NCBI RefSeq assembly: GCF_010548305.1
Contig: NZ_JAAGLV010000016.1
Location: forward strand, 62,001 to 126,000
Reading direction: 5' to 3'
Source: Streptomyces sp. SID13031
GTDB lineage: Bacteria; Actinomycetota; Actinomycetes; Propionibacteriales; Kribbellaceae
DNA length: 64,000 nucleotides
Under the pieces are notes generated by a model. The model did no database searches and had not been told where the DNA came from. It worked only from the letters and a program-made list of their open reading frames with translations. Of the stretch, positions 55,390 through 63,038 are shown one piece after another. Position 1 is the first letter of the stretch. Each line of letters opens with the position of its first letter. The translations under genes were made by a program, and so were the position numbers.

Positions 55390-57696
55390 ATGAGTGGGGC
55401 AGCGGAGGTACTGAAGCGGCTCGCTGCCGGTCCCGGTCGCGCCGAGCGACTGACGCACGTCGAATCAGTGCCGCCACGATTGGGTCAAACGGGTGATTGG
55501 CCGCGCTGGGCTCCGCCCGAGGTGATCAGCCAGCTGGCCGATGCCGGCATCACCGCACCTTGGACCCATCAGGTCGCAACCGCCGAGGCTGCCTACAGCG
55601 GCAAGCATGTGGTGGTCGCCACCGGCACTGCGTCCGGCAAGTCCCTCGGCTACTTGCTGCCCGCCTTCGCCACCTTGAGCATCGCGCACACGGCGTCACC
55701 ACATCGGCGTACTGCCTCTGTTCTGTACCTGTCCCCGACGAAGGCCTTGGCCCACGACCAGCTGCGCGCGGTGTCGGCCTACACGGTGCCGGGGTTGCGC
55801 GCGACGACGCTCGACGGCGACTCCGAGCGGACCGAGCGGGACTGGGCTCGCGACCACGCCACCTATGTCCTGAGCAACCCGGACATGCTGCACCGGTCAG
55901 TCCTGCCGAACCACCAGCGCTGGGCCAGGTTCCTGGGTTCCCTGCAGTACGTGGTCGTCGACGAGTGCCATCACTACCGAGGCGTCTTCGGCGCACACGT
56001 CGCCGGAGTACTGCGCAGGCTGCGCCGGGTCTGTGCGCAGTACGGGTCGCATCCGATCTTCGTCTGCGCTTCGGCGACCGTGGCGGAGCCTGCGGTCTCC
56101 GGCGAACGCCTGACCGGCCTGCCGATGGTGGAGGTCGTGGAGGACGGTTCGCCCCGAGGCGGCATCTCGTTCGGCCTCTGGGAGCCGCCCCTCACCTCAC
56201 TCCGCGGTGAGAACGGCGCCCCGGTACGCCGGTCCGCCCCGGCCGAGGTCGCCGACCTGTTGACCGACCTGGTCGTGTCGGGAGTGCGGACGGTGGCGTT
56301 CATCAGGTCGCGCCGGGGCGCCGAGTCGGTCGCGATGACCGCTCGGGAGAAGCTCGCGGAGATCGACCCGGCCTTGAGCGAGCAGGTCTCGGCGTACCGG
56401 GCCGGCTACTTGCCGGAGGAGCGCCGACGGCTCGAGCGCATGCTGCAGAGCGGCGAGCTGACCGGAGTCGCCGCGACCAATGCGCTGGAGCTCGGCATAG
56501 ATATAGCCGGACTCGACGCTGTACTATTGTCCGGCTGGCCCGGGACGCGCGCCTCTCTCTGGCAGCAGGCTGGACGGGCAGGCCGATCGGGTGGCGACGC
56601 ACTGGCTCTTCTGGTCGCTCGAGACGATCCACTCGACACCTACCTGGTCCGGCACCCGGCGGCGATCTTCGGCCGACCGGTCGAGGCAACTGTCTTCAAC
56701 CCGGAGAACCCATACATCCTCGGCCCGCAGCTCTGCGCCGCGGCGCAGGAGGTGCCGCTGACTCCGGACGACTACGAGATCTTCGGCGCCACCACCGAGA
56801 CCGTCATCAAGCAACTCGTCAAGCAGGGCCTGCTCCGGGAGCGGCCGCATGGCTGGTTCTGGACCCGCCGCGACCGGGCGGTCGACGCGATCGACATCCG
56901 GTCGGCCGGTGGCAAGACAGTGCAGATCGTCGAGGACCAGACCGGGCGACTGCTCGGCACGGTCGACGGCGGCTCGGCGCACGCCAGCGTGCACGCCGGC
57001 GCGGTCTACGTGCACGCGGGCGAGTCGTATCTGGTCCGCACACTGGATCTGGAGAACCACGCGGCGATCGTCGAGCCGGCGTCGCCGGACTACACCACGT
57101 TCGCCCGCGACGTCACCGAGATCAGCATCCTGACCACCGAGGACACCCAGCAGTGGGGGGCGGCCGAGTTGTCCCGCGGTTGGGTCCAGGTGACCAACCA
57201 AGTGATCTCGTTCCAGCGCAAACAGCTCGTCACCGGTGACGTGCTCGACGAGCAGCCGCTGGATCTGCCCGAGCGGACGCTGCGCACCAAGGCGGTTTGG
57301 TGGACGATGCCCGACTCGCTGGTCGAGGAGCTCGGGCTGAGCGACGTACCGGGGGCCGCCCATGCGGCCGAGCACGCCTCGATCGGGCTACTACCGCTGT
57401 TCGCCACTTGCGACCGCTGGGACATCGGCGGCGTCTCCACCGCCAAGCACGCCGACACCGGCCGGCTCACCGTCTTCGTGTACGACGGGCACCCGGGCGG
57501 GGCCGGATTCGCCGAACACGGGTACGCCGCGGCGCGCGAGTGGTTGACCGCGACACGGGAGGCGATTGCACACTGTGAGTGCGTGGACGGCTGCCCGTCG
57601 TGCGTACAGTCACCCAAATGTGGGAACGGGAACAACCCGCTCGACAAAGGCGGCGCCGTCGCGCTGCTTACCGCACTCCTTCGCAGTGAGGCCTGA
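55390..57696 (+). CDS. DEAD/DEAH-box helicase with DUF1998 domain (MrfA/YprA-like)
   Basis: A 768-residue superfamily 2 helicase. Helicase core: Q-region WTHQVATAEAA, Walker A VATGTASGKS, DECHHYRG (a DECH box), CASATVAEP, and second-domain motifs TNALELGIDIAGLDAV and QQAGRAGRSGG. The C-terminal DUF1998 has four cysteines in CECVDGCPSCVQSPKCG, which in Bacillus MrfA bind zinc. MrfA works in mitomycin-C lesion repair, and this is the likely area of action. It is also the helicase that marks the helicase/secretion neighbourhood of TadE genes in actinobacteria, and those genes do follow at 63028-64000. ATG 55390 start, divergent from bldG. Confidence 0.92.
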   Translation: MSGAAEVLKRLAAGPGRAERLTHVESVPPRLGQTGDWPRWAPPEVISQLADAGITAPWTHQVATAEAAYSGKHVVVATGTASGKSLGYLLPAFATLSIAHTASPHRRTASVLYLSPTKALAHDQLRAVSAYTVPGLRATTLDGDSERTERDWARDHATYVLSNPDMLHRSVLPNHQRWARFLGSLQYVVVDECHHYRGVFGAHVAGVLRRLRRVCAQYGSHPIFVCASATVAEPAVSGERLTGLPMVEVVEDGSPRGGISFGLWEPPLTSLRGENGAPVRRSAPAEVADLLTDLVVSGVRTVAFIRSRRGAESVAMTAREKLAEIDPALSEQVSAYRAGYLPEERRRLERMLQSGELTGVAATNALELGIDIAGLDAVLLSGWPGTRASLWQQAGRAGRSGGDALALLVARDDPLDTYLVRHPAAIFGRPVEATVFNPENPYILGPQLCAAAQEVPLTPDDYEIFGATTETVIKQLVKQGLLRERPHGWFWTRRDRAVDAIDIRSAGGKTVQIVEDQTGRLLGTVDGGSAHASVHAGAVYVHAGESYLVRTLDLENHAAIVEPASPDYTTFARDVTEISILTTEDTQQWGAAELSRGWVQVTNQVISFQRKQLVTGDVLDEQPLDLPERTLRTKAVWWTMPDSLVEELGLSDVPGAAHAAEHASIGLLPLFATCDRWDIGGVSTAKHADTGRLTVFVYDGHPGGAGFAEHGYAAAREWLTATREAIAHCECVDGCPSCVQSPKCGNGNNPLDKGGAVALLTALLRSEA

Positions 57697-57735
57697 AACC
57701 TCCAGCACCAGGCTGCTGGAAGAAAGGCAGCGACC

Positions 57736-58194
57736 ATGCTGGCTCTCGGAATCGTCTTGATCGTCCTTGCCGTCCTCTTCGGCCTGGGCGTCTCCGTCTC
57801 CTCCGGCGACTCGACCACGATGTCGGTGTTCGGCGTCGACTTCGGACTCTCGGTCCCCACCTTGTTCTTCCTCGGCGCCGCCGCCGGGATCGCCATCACC
57901 CTGGGCCTGTGGTTGACGAAGAAGGGACTGGGTCGCGGCTACCGCCGGCACAAGGAGGTCCGCCAGCTCCGCCAGCAGGTGGCCTCCGTCGACACCCCGG
58001 ACTCCTCCACCTCCACCTCTGACGACACCGTCGGTGACCGCGAGCTCGAGGGCACGGCGCCGGTCGGCCGGCATGCCGCCGACCCGGATCTCGACGAGCC
58101 CGACAGCCGGACTGTTGACCTGTCGGCCGCCGATCGGCTCGCGGACGGGCGGCACACTGTTGCCGACGGCACCGATTCGAAGCAGCCGCACTGA
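57736..58194 (+). CDS. Small membrane protein with acidic tail
   Basis: A 152-residue protein, start ATG 57736 (GAAAGG upstream). Two transmembrane helices (LALGIVLIVLAVLFGLGVSV and VPTLFFLGAAAGIAITLGLWL) are separated by a short extracytoplasmic loop, followed by a basic KKGLGRGYRRHKEVRQLRQQV helix and an acidic, probably disordered cytoplasmic tail of about 75 residues. The layout resembles LapA-type proteins. No function can be assigned. It is co-oriented with the helicase, 39 bp downstream, and ends at a very strong palindrome. Confidence 0.8.
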   Translation: MLALGIVLIVLAVLFGLGVSVSSGDSTTMSVFGVDFGLSVPTLFFLGAAAGIAITLGLWLTKKGLGRGYRRHKEVRQLRQQVASVDTPDSSTSTSDDTVGDRELEGTAPVGRHAADPDLDEPDSRTVDLSAADRLADGRHTVADGTDSKQPH

Positions 58195-58207
58195 TCCCGG
58201 CCTGAAT

Positions 58208-58247
58208 TGAAGTGGTTTCACCTTCCAGGGAAGGTGAAACCACTTCA
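58208..58247. terminator. Perfect 19-bp palindrome, probable terminator
   Basis: The left arm TGAAGTGGTTTCACCTTCC pairs base for base with the right arm, separated only by AG, so 40 bp form a perfect inverted repeat 13 nt after a stop codon. It is less GC-rich than its surroundings. It lacks a T-tract but could fold into a very stable RNA hairpin or bind a dimeric protein. Confidence 0.75.
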
Positions 58248-58636
58248 TCGGGGAACGTGCCCTGAAACGAAAATCGTAGTAACATCTCGATCCAGGCACA
58301 GCCGCCACTCAGCCGCGGCACGGCGACCACGCAGCCACATATCGATGCCTTGCGCAACAATTCCTCGCTGGCAGTTAGTTGCCATTGGCATCAAGTTCCC
58401 CCGGATCTCGATAGCCACCTCCGCCGGACCTGTGCACTACTGGTCGTGGCGTCAACGTCGCGTTGAGTCACCGCCGGCCTTCCGGGCCACACCGCCTCCT
58501 CATCGGGGGATCGACCCGCAACTCGCCCCACGCGCAAGTGGGCATCGTCGCGGTTCCCGGAGCCAGGTCCGGCCGCTCTCGCCTCGGGGTCCCGACGACC
58601 TGACGCCGCGAGATAGCACGACCTCTGGAGGTTGTC
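58248..58636 (+). other. Intergenic region before the ricin-like secreted protein
   Basis: No gene is supported in these 390 bp. Composition is lower in GC around 58265-58400 (for example TGAAACGAAAATCGTAGTAA), as expected for a promoter and long leader. A GGAGG at about 58627 serves the gene at 58637. Confidence 0.5.
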
Positions 58637-59398
58637 TTGATCATCCGTAGAATGTTGAGTCGCACCGGCGTGGCAGTCCTCGCCGTCAGCGTCGCTCTGG
58701 CCACTGCCATCCCCGCTCAGGCGGCGGCACCGGCACCGGCCGACCCCCCGGGCGTCGAGGTCGGCGTGGTGAAGCAGATCGCCAACCGCGCGGACACGCG
58801 CTACTGCCTCACCTTCGTCACGTCCAACAAGGTCCCGATGGCGGTGATGATGGCTTGCGCTCCCGGCAAGGAGGGCAAGACCCAGCAATGGGTCGTCACC
58901 GACAAGGGCCAGCTGCAGGTGGCGATGAGCAAGAGCGTCGGTGGCGCCCTTGCGAAGACAGGCGCCTGCCTGGACACCGGTGCGGACCTGGTCACCACGC
59001 CCAAGGGAGCGCCGGTCCTGGTGCTGCCCTGCCGCGACGGTGACGGCCAGAAGTGGAACTACGACCAGTCGTCCGGGTCCTTCGTCAACGCAGCGAACGG
59101 AATGGCACTCAGCTCGCTGCTCGGCAAGGGCGTCAAGAAGCAGGCTCAGCCGACCGGCGTTCAGTCGGCCAGCGGAGCGACGTACCAGGGCTGGAGCGCA
59201 CTGCCGCTGCCGGGCCTGGACATCCTCGGCGCGGTGCTGGCACTCGTGAACGCACTGCTGGCATCGCTGGGCCTGGCCCTGCCGCTGCCGATCGCGAACG
59301 CCGCGGGAAGCCTGTTCAGCCTGCTTCAGGCGAAGACCCCGGTACCGGCGCAGATGACGACGCTGCCCAAGCAGATGATGCAGCTGGCTCAGAGGTAA
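58637..59398 (+). CDS. Secreted ricin-B-like domain protein
   Basis: A 253-residue secreted protein. The TTG start 58637 has GGAGG 7 nt upstream; ATG 58652 is an alternative. The signal peptide covers residues 1 to about 35 (TGVAVLAVSVALATAIPAQA). The following 130 residues resemble a ricin B-type beta-trefoil with QW motifs (TQQWVV, GQKWNY) and paired cysteines (YCLTF, MACAPG, ACLDTG, LPCRDG). The last 75 residues hold a hydrophobic Leu/Ala-rich stretch (LDILGAVLALVNALLASLGLALPLPIANA), possibly a membrane anchor. Carbohydrate binding is likely. Followed by a strong terminator. Confidence 0.78.
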   Translation: MIIRRMLSRTGVAVLAVSVALATAIPAQAAAPAPADPPGVEVGVVKQIANRADTRYCLTFVTSNKVPMAVMMACAPGKEGKTQQWVVTDKGQLQVAMSKSVGGALAKTGACLDTGADLVTTPKGAPVLVLPCRDGDGQKWNYDQSSGSFVNAANGMALSSLLGKGVKKQAQPTGVQSASGATYQGWSALPLPGLDILGAVLALVNALLASLGLALPLPIANAAGSLFSLLQAKTPVPAQMTTLPKQMMQLAQR

Positions 59399-59426
59399 CG
59401 AGGAGGATCCTCAGCCACACAGAGGA

Positions 59427-59470
59427 GGGCCGGCCCCGACATGTTGTCGGAGCCGGCCCCTTCCTTTCGG
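59427..59470 (+). terminator. Intrinsic terminator after the ricin-like gene
   Basis: GGGCCGGC (59427-59434) pairs with GCCGGCCC (59452-59459), with an inner CCGAC / GTCGG stem, followed by CTTCCTTTC. It separates the gene from the convergent micro-ORF. Confidence 0.88.
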
Positions 59471-59549
59471 TTCATGAACCGCGGTGGTCAGATTCTCAGT
59501 GGTAGGCGATCCGCTGCTTGCGCGTCAGCGGAGCAGCCCGGTCAGCGGC

Positions 59550-59624
59550 TCACCACCAGCAGTGGTGGTGCCAGTGGTGCCAATGGCCGTAGCCAAGAAG
59601 GTCGTCAAGCAGTCCGAGCAGCAT
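59550..59624 (-). CDS. Micro-ORF encoding a 24-residue His/Trp-rich peptide
   Basis: ATG 59624 to TGA 59550 encodes 24 residues. The first half is a Leu/Gly/Asp amphipathic stretch (MLLGLLDDLLGYG), and the last eleven residues are HWHHWHHHCWW, so six His, four Trp and one Cys are packed together. A GGAGG lies 9 nt before the ATG, and a promoter with -35 TTGAGT and -10 TAGATA spaced 17 nt is found 64 nt further upstream. Such composition suits metal or haem binding or a membrane-surface peptide. No family is known to me. It lies alone, convergent with the ricin-like gene. Coding status rests on the ribosome site, the promoter and the residue composition. Confidence 0.6.
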   Translation of the reverse strand: MLLGLLDDLLGYGHWHHWHHHCWW

Positions 59625-59687
59625 GTCCGTCACCTCCGATCCGATGATCCGATCGGCACTGACGCTACCTCGCGCCTTCACGGTCTG

Positions 59688-59716
59688 TATCTACTCCACT
59701 ACCCTTTGTGACTCAA
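59688..59716 (-). promoter_or_regulatory. Sigma-70-type promoter for the micro-ORF
   Basis: Read on the minus strand: TTGAGT (59716-59711), 17 bp, TAGATA (59693-59688). Both hexamers are close to the housekeeping consensus with ideal spacing, directed at the micro-ORF. The leader between is about 60 nt and contains a repeated GATCGGATC unit. Confidence 0.65.
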
Positions 59717-59844
59717 CCGCGAGCGGGCTTTAACTTTTCCGCAATGCTCTCCGCCCGGATCGGACTTGACAGCTACCGGTGGCCTCTGATGTATGCCGAG
59801 GGCAACCAGTTGAGGTTGGAAATTAACAACGTCTTCCTCTGCGC

Positions 59845-59872
59845 GTTCAAAAGTCTTCACAAAGTTCTCGCC
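59845..59872 (+). promoter_or_regulatory. Possible PhoP-box-like repeats upstream of the broken ABC operon
   Basis: GTTCAAAAGTC is followed by TTCACAAAGTT and TCTCGCC, giving three TTC units about 10-11 bp apart, which resembles the GTTCACC direct repeats of actinobacterial PHO boxes. Only the first unit is close to consensus. The surrounding 59800-59870 is AT-rich, as for a promoter. Confidence 0.35.
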
Positions 59873-59923
59873 GAGTGCCAAGGTGAACCGGCACTGGCTG
59901 AACTGACCCCGCAAGGAGCCCCC

Positions 59924-60046
59924 GTGATGCGACGTATCCCGCGCTTGTTCCGGCTGGCCCTGCTCGGCTCGGCCGCCTCCGTCTCGAGCCCGGCACGCGG
60001 GGCGTCGCGATGGTCTTCCAGGACTACGCGCTCTTCCCGCACATGA
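59924..60046 (+). pseudogene. Remnant of a binding-protein gene (signal peptide only)
   Basis: GTG 59924 / ATG 59927 follow a good AAGGAG site and begin a typical export signal, [18 protein letters not shown]. The reading frame then runs into sequence belonging to an ABC ATPase in another frame and stops at 60046. This is what remains when a solute-binding protein gene, usually first in such operons, has lost everything after its signal region. Confidence 0.65.
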
Positions 60047-60234
60047 CCGTCGCGGAGAACATCACCTATCCGTTGAAGGTACGCGACGGCGTGCTCATCG
60101 GCGTGACCGTGCCGGAGGAGGACGAGCCTTCCCCGGGAACCCCTGTCGTGCTGACTGCACCTGAGCAGCGGGTTCTCTTGTATGACAGGGAGAGCGGCGA
60201 ACTGCTGGCCCGGCAACCCACCGTCGTCGGCTGA
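59995..60234 (+). pseudogene. Remnant of an ABC transporter ATPase (Q-loop fragment fused to TOBE end)
   Basis: In frame with ATG 60010 the sequence reads [20 protein letters not shown] and then NITYPLKVR, the Q-loop region of sugar/phosphate-type ABC ATPases. Directly after, still in frame, comes [19 protein letters not shown] and [12 protein letters not shown], the C-terminal TOBE region. Walker A, signature, Walker B and H-loop are all missing, so at least 200 codons are deleted. The stop TGA 60232-60234 still overlaps the ATG of the PHP gene. Confidence 0.75.
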
Positions 60235-61484
60235 TGGCGGTCACGACGTACCGGCAGCGGTGGACGCTGGACGACCGGGCTTCGTCGGTCTGGCACTCAA
60301 TACCGGTCGACATCCCTGCTGGCTGCCCTGGGTTGTCGGTGACATTGACAATGCCTGACATCGAGGGCGCCGTGATCGATCTCGGCTGCGAGGGCGCCGG
60401 TGGCTGGCGCGGGTGGTCTGGTGGTGCACGGCAGTCCTTTGCGATCACCCCCACCGCGGCCACACCTGGCTATCTGGCCGGCGAGTTGGAGGCGGGCACC
60501 TGGTTCGTGGTGATCGGGTTGCATCGCGTACCGGTCGAGGGCGTCGAGCTGGTGGTCGAGGCGGTCACCGGGCCGGTCTCGGTGATCCCGGGACTGGACG
60601 AGTACGCCGCGTTGACGGGTGCTGTCGGCGTACCGGCTCGGCCGCCTCGCCGGGTGTTGCCTGCTGCCGACGGGCTGCGGTGGGTGGCGGGCGACTTCCA
60701 TGCGCACTCGCTGCACTCGGACGGCTCGACACCGATCGCCAACCTCGCTTCGCTCGGGGTGTCGGCCGGGTTGGACGTCATAGCGATCACCGACCACAAC
60801 ACCGAGGCGCATCATGCTGAGCTCGGTGGGCTTGGCCGACAGTTCGGCATCGGGTTGATCCCCGGCCAAGAGGTGACCACCGACATCGGCCATGCGAACG
60901 CCTTCGGAGCCATCGGCGTCATCGACTTCCGCCAGCCGGCCTCGACCTGGGTCACCGAGGTAGCCCGCCGCGGTGGGCTGCTCTCGATCAACCACCCCCT
61001 GGGCGGCGACTGCTCCTGGCGCCACCCCCTGCCGGAACACCCACCACTGGCCGAGGTCTGGCACTCCTCCTGGCTCGACCACAGCTGGGGCGGCCCGGTC
61101 GCATGGTGGCAAGCCTGGGGCCTCGGATCGACGACCCCCATCGGCGGCAGCGACTACCACAACCCGACGTCCCTGACGACGCCCGGCATCCCCACCACCT
61201 GGATAGCCATCGACGCCGCCGCCGAGGGCCCTGACGAACTGGTCCCCGCCGTCCTGGAGGGCCTGGCCGTCGGCCGCACCGCCATCTCGGCCGGCTACGA
61301 CGCCCCCGTAGTACTCCGCAACGGCAACGAACTGGTTGTCATCGACGCCCCCAACACTTTGCTGGTCACCGCCGATGGCGCGCACCACGCCATCCGCTCG
61401 TCCTACGAGACCCTCCCGGCCCCGATCGAGACCGGCACAGCCCTCATCACCCACGACAACCGCTTCCTCTCCCTCACCAACTGA
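60234..61484 (+). CDS. CehA/McbA-type PHP-domain metallohydrolase
   Basis: A 416-residue protein starting at ATG 60234. After a beta-rich N-terminal half (about 1-140) comes a PHP domain with metal ligands in GDFHAHSLHSDGS, ITDHNTEAHH, PGQEVTTDIGHANAFG, SINHPLGG and GGSDYHN. CehA/McbA-family proteins act on phosphoesters or carbamates, and members are often encoded at the end of ABC transporter operons for organophosphates. Here only fragments of that transporter remain upstream, so the enzyme may now be expressed from the old promoter without its uptake system. Substrate unknown; all ligand residues look intact. Confidence 0.85.
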   Translation: MAVTTYRQRWTLDDRASSVWHSIPVDIPAGCPGLSVTLTMPDIEGAVIDLGCEGAGGWRGWSGGARQSFAITPTAATPGYLAGELEAGTWFVVIGLHRVPVEGVELVVEAVTGPVSVIPGLDEYAALTGAVGVPARPPRRVLPAADGLRWVAGDFHAHSLHSDGSTPIANLASLGVSAGLDVIAITDHNTEAHHAELGGLGRQFGIGLIPGQEVTTDIGHANAFGAIGVIDFRQPASTWVTEVARRGGLLSINHPLGGDCSWRHPLPEHPPLAEVWHSSWLDHSWGGPVAWWQAWGLGSTTPIGGSDYHNPTSLTTPGIPTTWIAIDAAAEGPDELVPAVLEGLAVGRTAISAGYDAPVVLRNGNELVVIDAPNTLLVTADGAHHAIRSSYETLPAPIETGTALITHDNRFLSLTN

Positions 61485-61693
61485 CATCACCCCGGCGTAC
61501 TACCGAGGCAGGCGCGGGCTTGAGGTTCTTGGGCGCGGATTCTGTCTGGTCGCGATCGGGTCGCAATCTGGTAGAGATGTCGCGTTGATGTGGACGGAAC
61601 GAGTTTCGGGCCTCCATGATCTGGAACCGAAAGCTGCTCATCTCCTCCCGGACGCACTTCCCCGGCGCCCGGACGGAACCCCCGGAGGCTCGT

Positions 61694-62314
61694 TTGCCCT
61701 ACCGCATCCGGCTGCTGCTGGTCGACGACCAGATCCTCAGCCGAGGCGTGCTCAGAAGCGGTCTGGAACGCGAACAGGATCTGGAGATCGTTGCCGAGCT
61801 CAACCGCACCGACGACGTGGTCGGCGCGGCGAAACACCACCGCGCCAACGTCGCGCTACTCGACACCGCCGGCCCTGGCGCCAACAGCCTCAGCGTGACC
61901 ACCGAACTCCGCAACTCGATGCCGGAGTGCCGCGTCGTCATGCTCACCACCTACGGCCGGCCCGGTCATCTCCGCCGCGGCCTCGAAGCCGGCGCCAAGG
62001 GTTTCGCCCTCAAAGGCAGCCCCACGCCGCAACTGGCCGACGCAGTGCGCCGGGTCCACCTCGGCCTGCGCGTAGTGGACGCCAACCTCGCGGCGGAGAC
62101 CCTCCAGTACGCCGAGACTCCGCTCAACGACGGCGAGACCCAAACCCTTCGGGCTGCCCGCGAAGGCGGCTCGGTCGCGCTGATAGCCCGCAACCTCCAG
62201 GTCTCCGAACGCGTCGTCCGCACCCGCCTGTGGTCCGCCATCGGCAAAACCGGCGCCCGCACCCGAGCCGACGCAATCCAAACAGCCGAACGCAACGGCT
62301 GGCTCCTCGACTGA
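61694..62314 (+). CDS. NarL/LuxR-type response regulator, orphan
   Basis: A protein of about 206 residues. TTG 61694, with GGAGG 5 nt upstream, is preferred over ATG 61616, which would add 26 unrelated residues. The receiver domain has LLLVDDQ (acidic pocket), phospho-acceptor Asp in VALLDTAGPG, and Lys in GFALKGS. The C-terminal HTH (about 140-205) matches the LuxR class, although ARNLQVSERVVRTRLWSAIGKTGARTRADAI replaces several usual residues. The recognition helix is thus divergent. No histidine kinase is adjacent, so its partner lies elsewhere. Its target genes are not evident. Confidence 0.85.
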   Translation: MPYRIRLLLVDDQILSRGVLRSGLEREQDLEIVAELNRTDDVVGAAKHHRANVALLDTAGPGANSLSVTTELRNSMPECRVVMLTTYGRPGHLRRGLEAGAKGFALKGSPTPQLADAVRRVHLGLRVVDANLAAETLQYAETPLNDGETQTLRAAREGGSVALIARNLQVSERVVRTRLWSAIGKTGARTRADAIQTAERNGWLLD

Positions 62315-62475
62315 CCCGCCACCCGGGCTCGCCTCAAGCAAGAGCCTTCTCCGGCTGGTAGCTGATAGCCCAGCCGGTGTTGCGCTGGGCAGGAGACTCG
62401 CGCTATCGCCGGTAGTCGCCGGCCTCGGCTCCGAGGACGCGAGGCCCAGGAGGGCAGGGCAGTCACCCCTAAAGC

Positions 62476-62651
62476 CAACGCAAGGCTCAGGGCGATAGCT
62501 GTCTCCAGAGCCAACGCCGGATCCGGGACGATAGTTGAACCCAGCAAACGCCGGGTTCAAGGCGGCAGTTGGTTCCGGGGCAATCCGAGGTCCAGGAAGG
62601 CGATTGGTCTCGGGGTGGTTCCGGGGTTCAGGAGGGTAATTGGTCCCGGAG
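62476..62651. repeat. Five degenerate 34-36 bp tandem repeats
   Basis: Five diverged units run from 62476 to about 62651 with starts near 62476, 62512, 62546, 62582 and 62617. Each reads roughly CAACGCCGG, GTTCAGGG, CGATTGGTC, CCGGGG. The last unit covers the end of the NYN-domain gene (LRDQLPS-stop), so the array seems to have grown by duplication of that gene's 3' end. The rest of 62315-62475 holds no gene that I can support. Confidence 0.7.
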
Positions 62652-63038
62652 CCAGTTGGGGCCTGTGGTTTGGGCGCCCAGGGGTTCTACTCGGGCGCGG
62701 AGGCCACGGTCTGCGGTCACCACGGTGATGGATCGGTCGTTGTCTTCGGCAACGGCCGCGGTGACTACGTCGACGATCGCGTCATCGCCCGAACCCTTCG
62801 CGAGGACGATCCGGAGATCACCGAAGGCCGGGTCTGCGTCACTCTCGACAGCGGCTTTCGCGGCACCCTCCAGTACGACGGCGATCTCGGTCGGGGCTTC
62901 GAGTTGAGACGCGAGAGTTTGGAGCTTGGCGAGGAGGCGGCGGGCTGCGCCGGGGCGATCGCGCCACCAGCCGTCGGGGCGTGAACCGACTACGTTCGCC
63001 GCATCCACCACCAGGAGGTGAGTCGAGTCATCCGTCAC
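62628..63038 (-). CDS. NYN/PIN-like domain protein
   Basis: A 136-residue protein, GTG start 63038 with GGAGGAG upstream. It has the Rossmann-like NYN/PIN layout: LLVVDAANVVGSRPDGWWRD (first catalytic Asp and Asn), an acidic residue in AVVLEG, GSGDDAIVDVV with paired Asp, and ITVVTADRGLRARVE. These acidic residues would bind the metal of an RNA-cleaving site. The family is small and of unproven substrate. It overlaps the TadE-like gene by 11 nt, so it is translated as part of the pilus operon. Confidence 0.82.
   Translation of the reverse strand: MTDDSTHLLVVDAANVVGSRPDGWWRDRPGAARRLLAKLQTLASQLEAPTEIAVVLEGAAKAAVESDADPAFGDLRIVLAKGSGDDAIVDVVTAAVAEDNDRSITVVTADRGLRARVEPLGAQTTGPNWLRDQLPS

Noticed and set aside
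58391-58888. Minus-strand frame opposite the ricin-like gene
   Set aside because: It opposes a gene with signal peptide and ribosome site, and its product has shadow-like composition.
62476-62651. CRISPR-like array
   Set aside because: The units are directly adjacent, without spacers, and too diverged; no cas gene is near.
62569-62907. Plus-strand reading frame with VQEG(D/N)WSR repeats
   Set aside because: It lies antisense to the NYN-domain gene, has no ribosome site and its repetition simply reflects the tandem DNA repeats.
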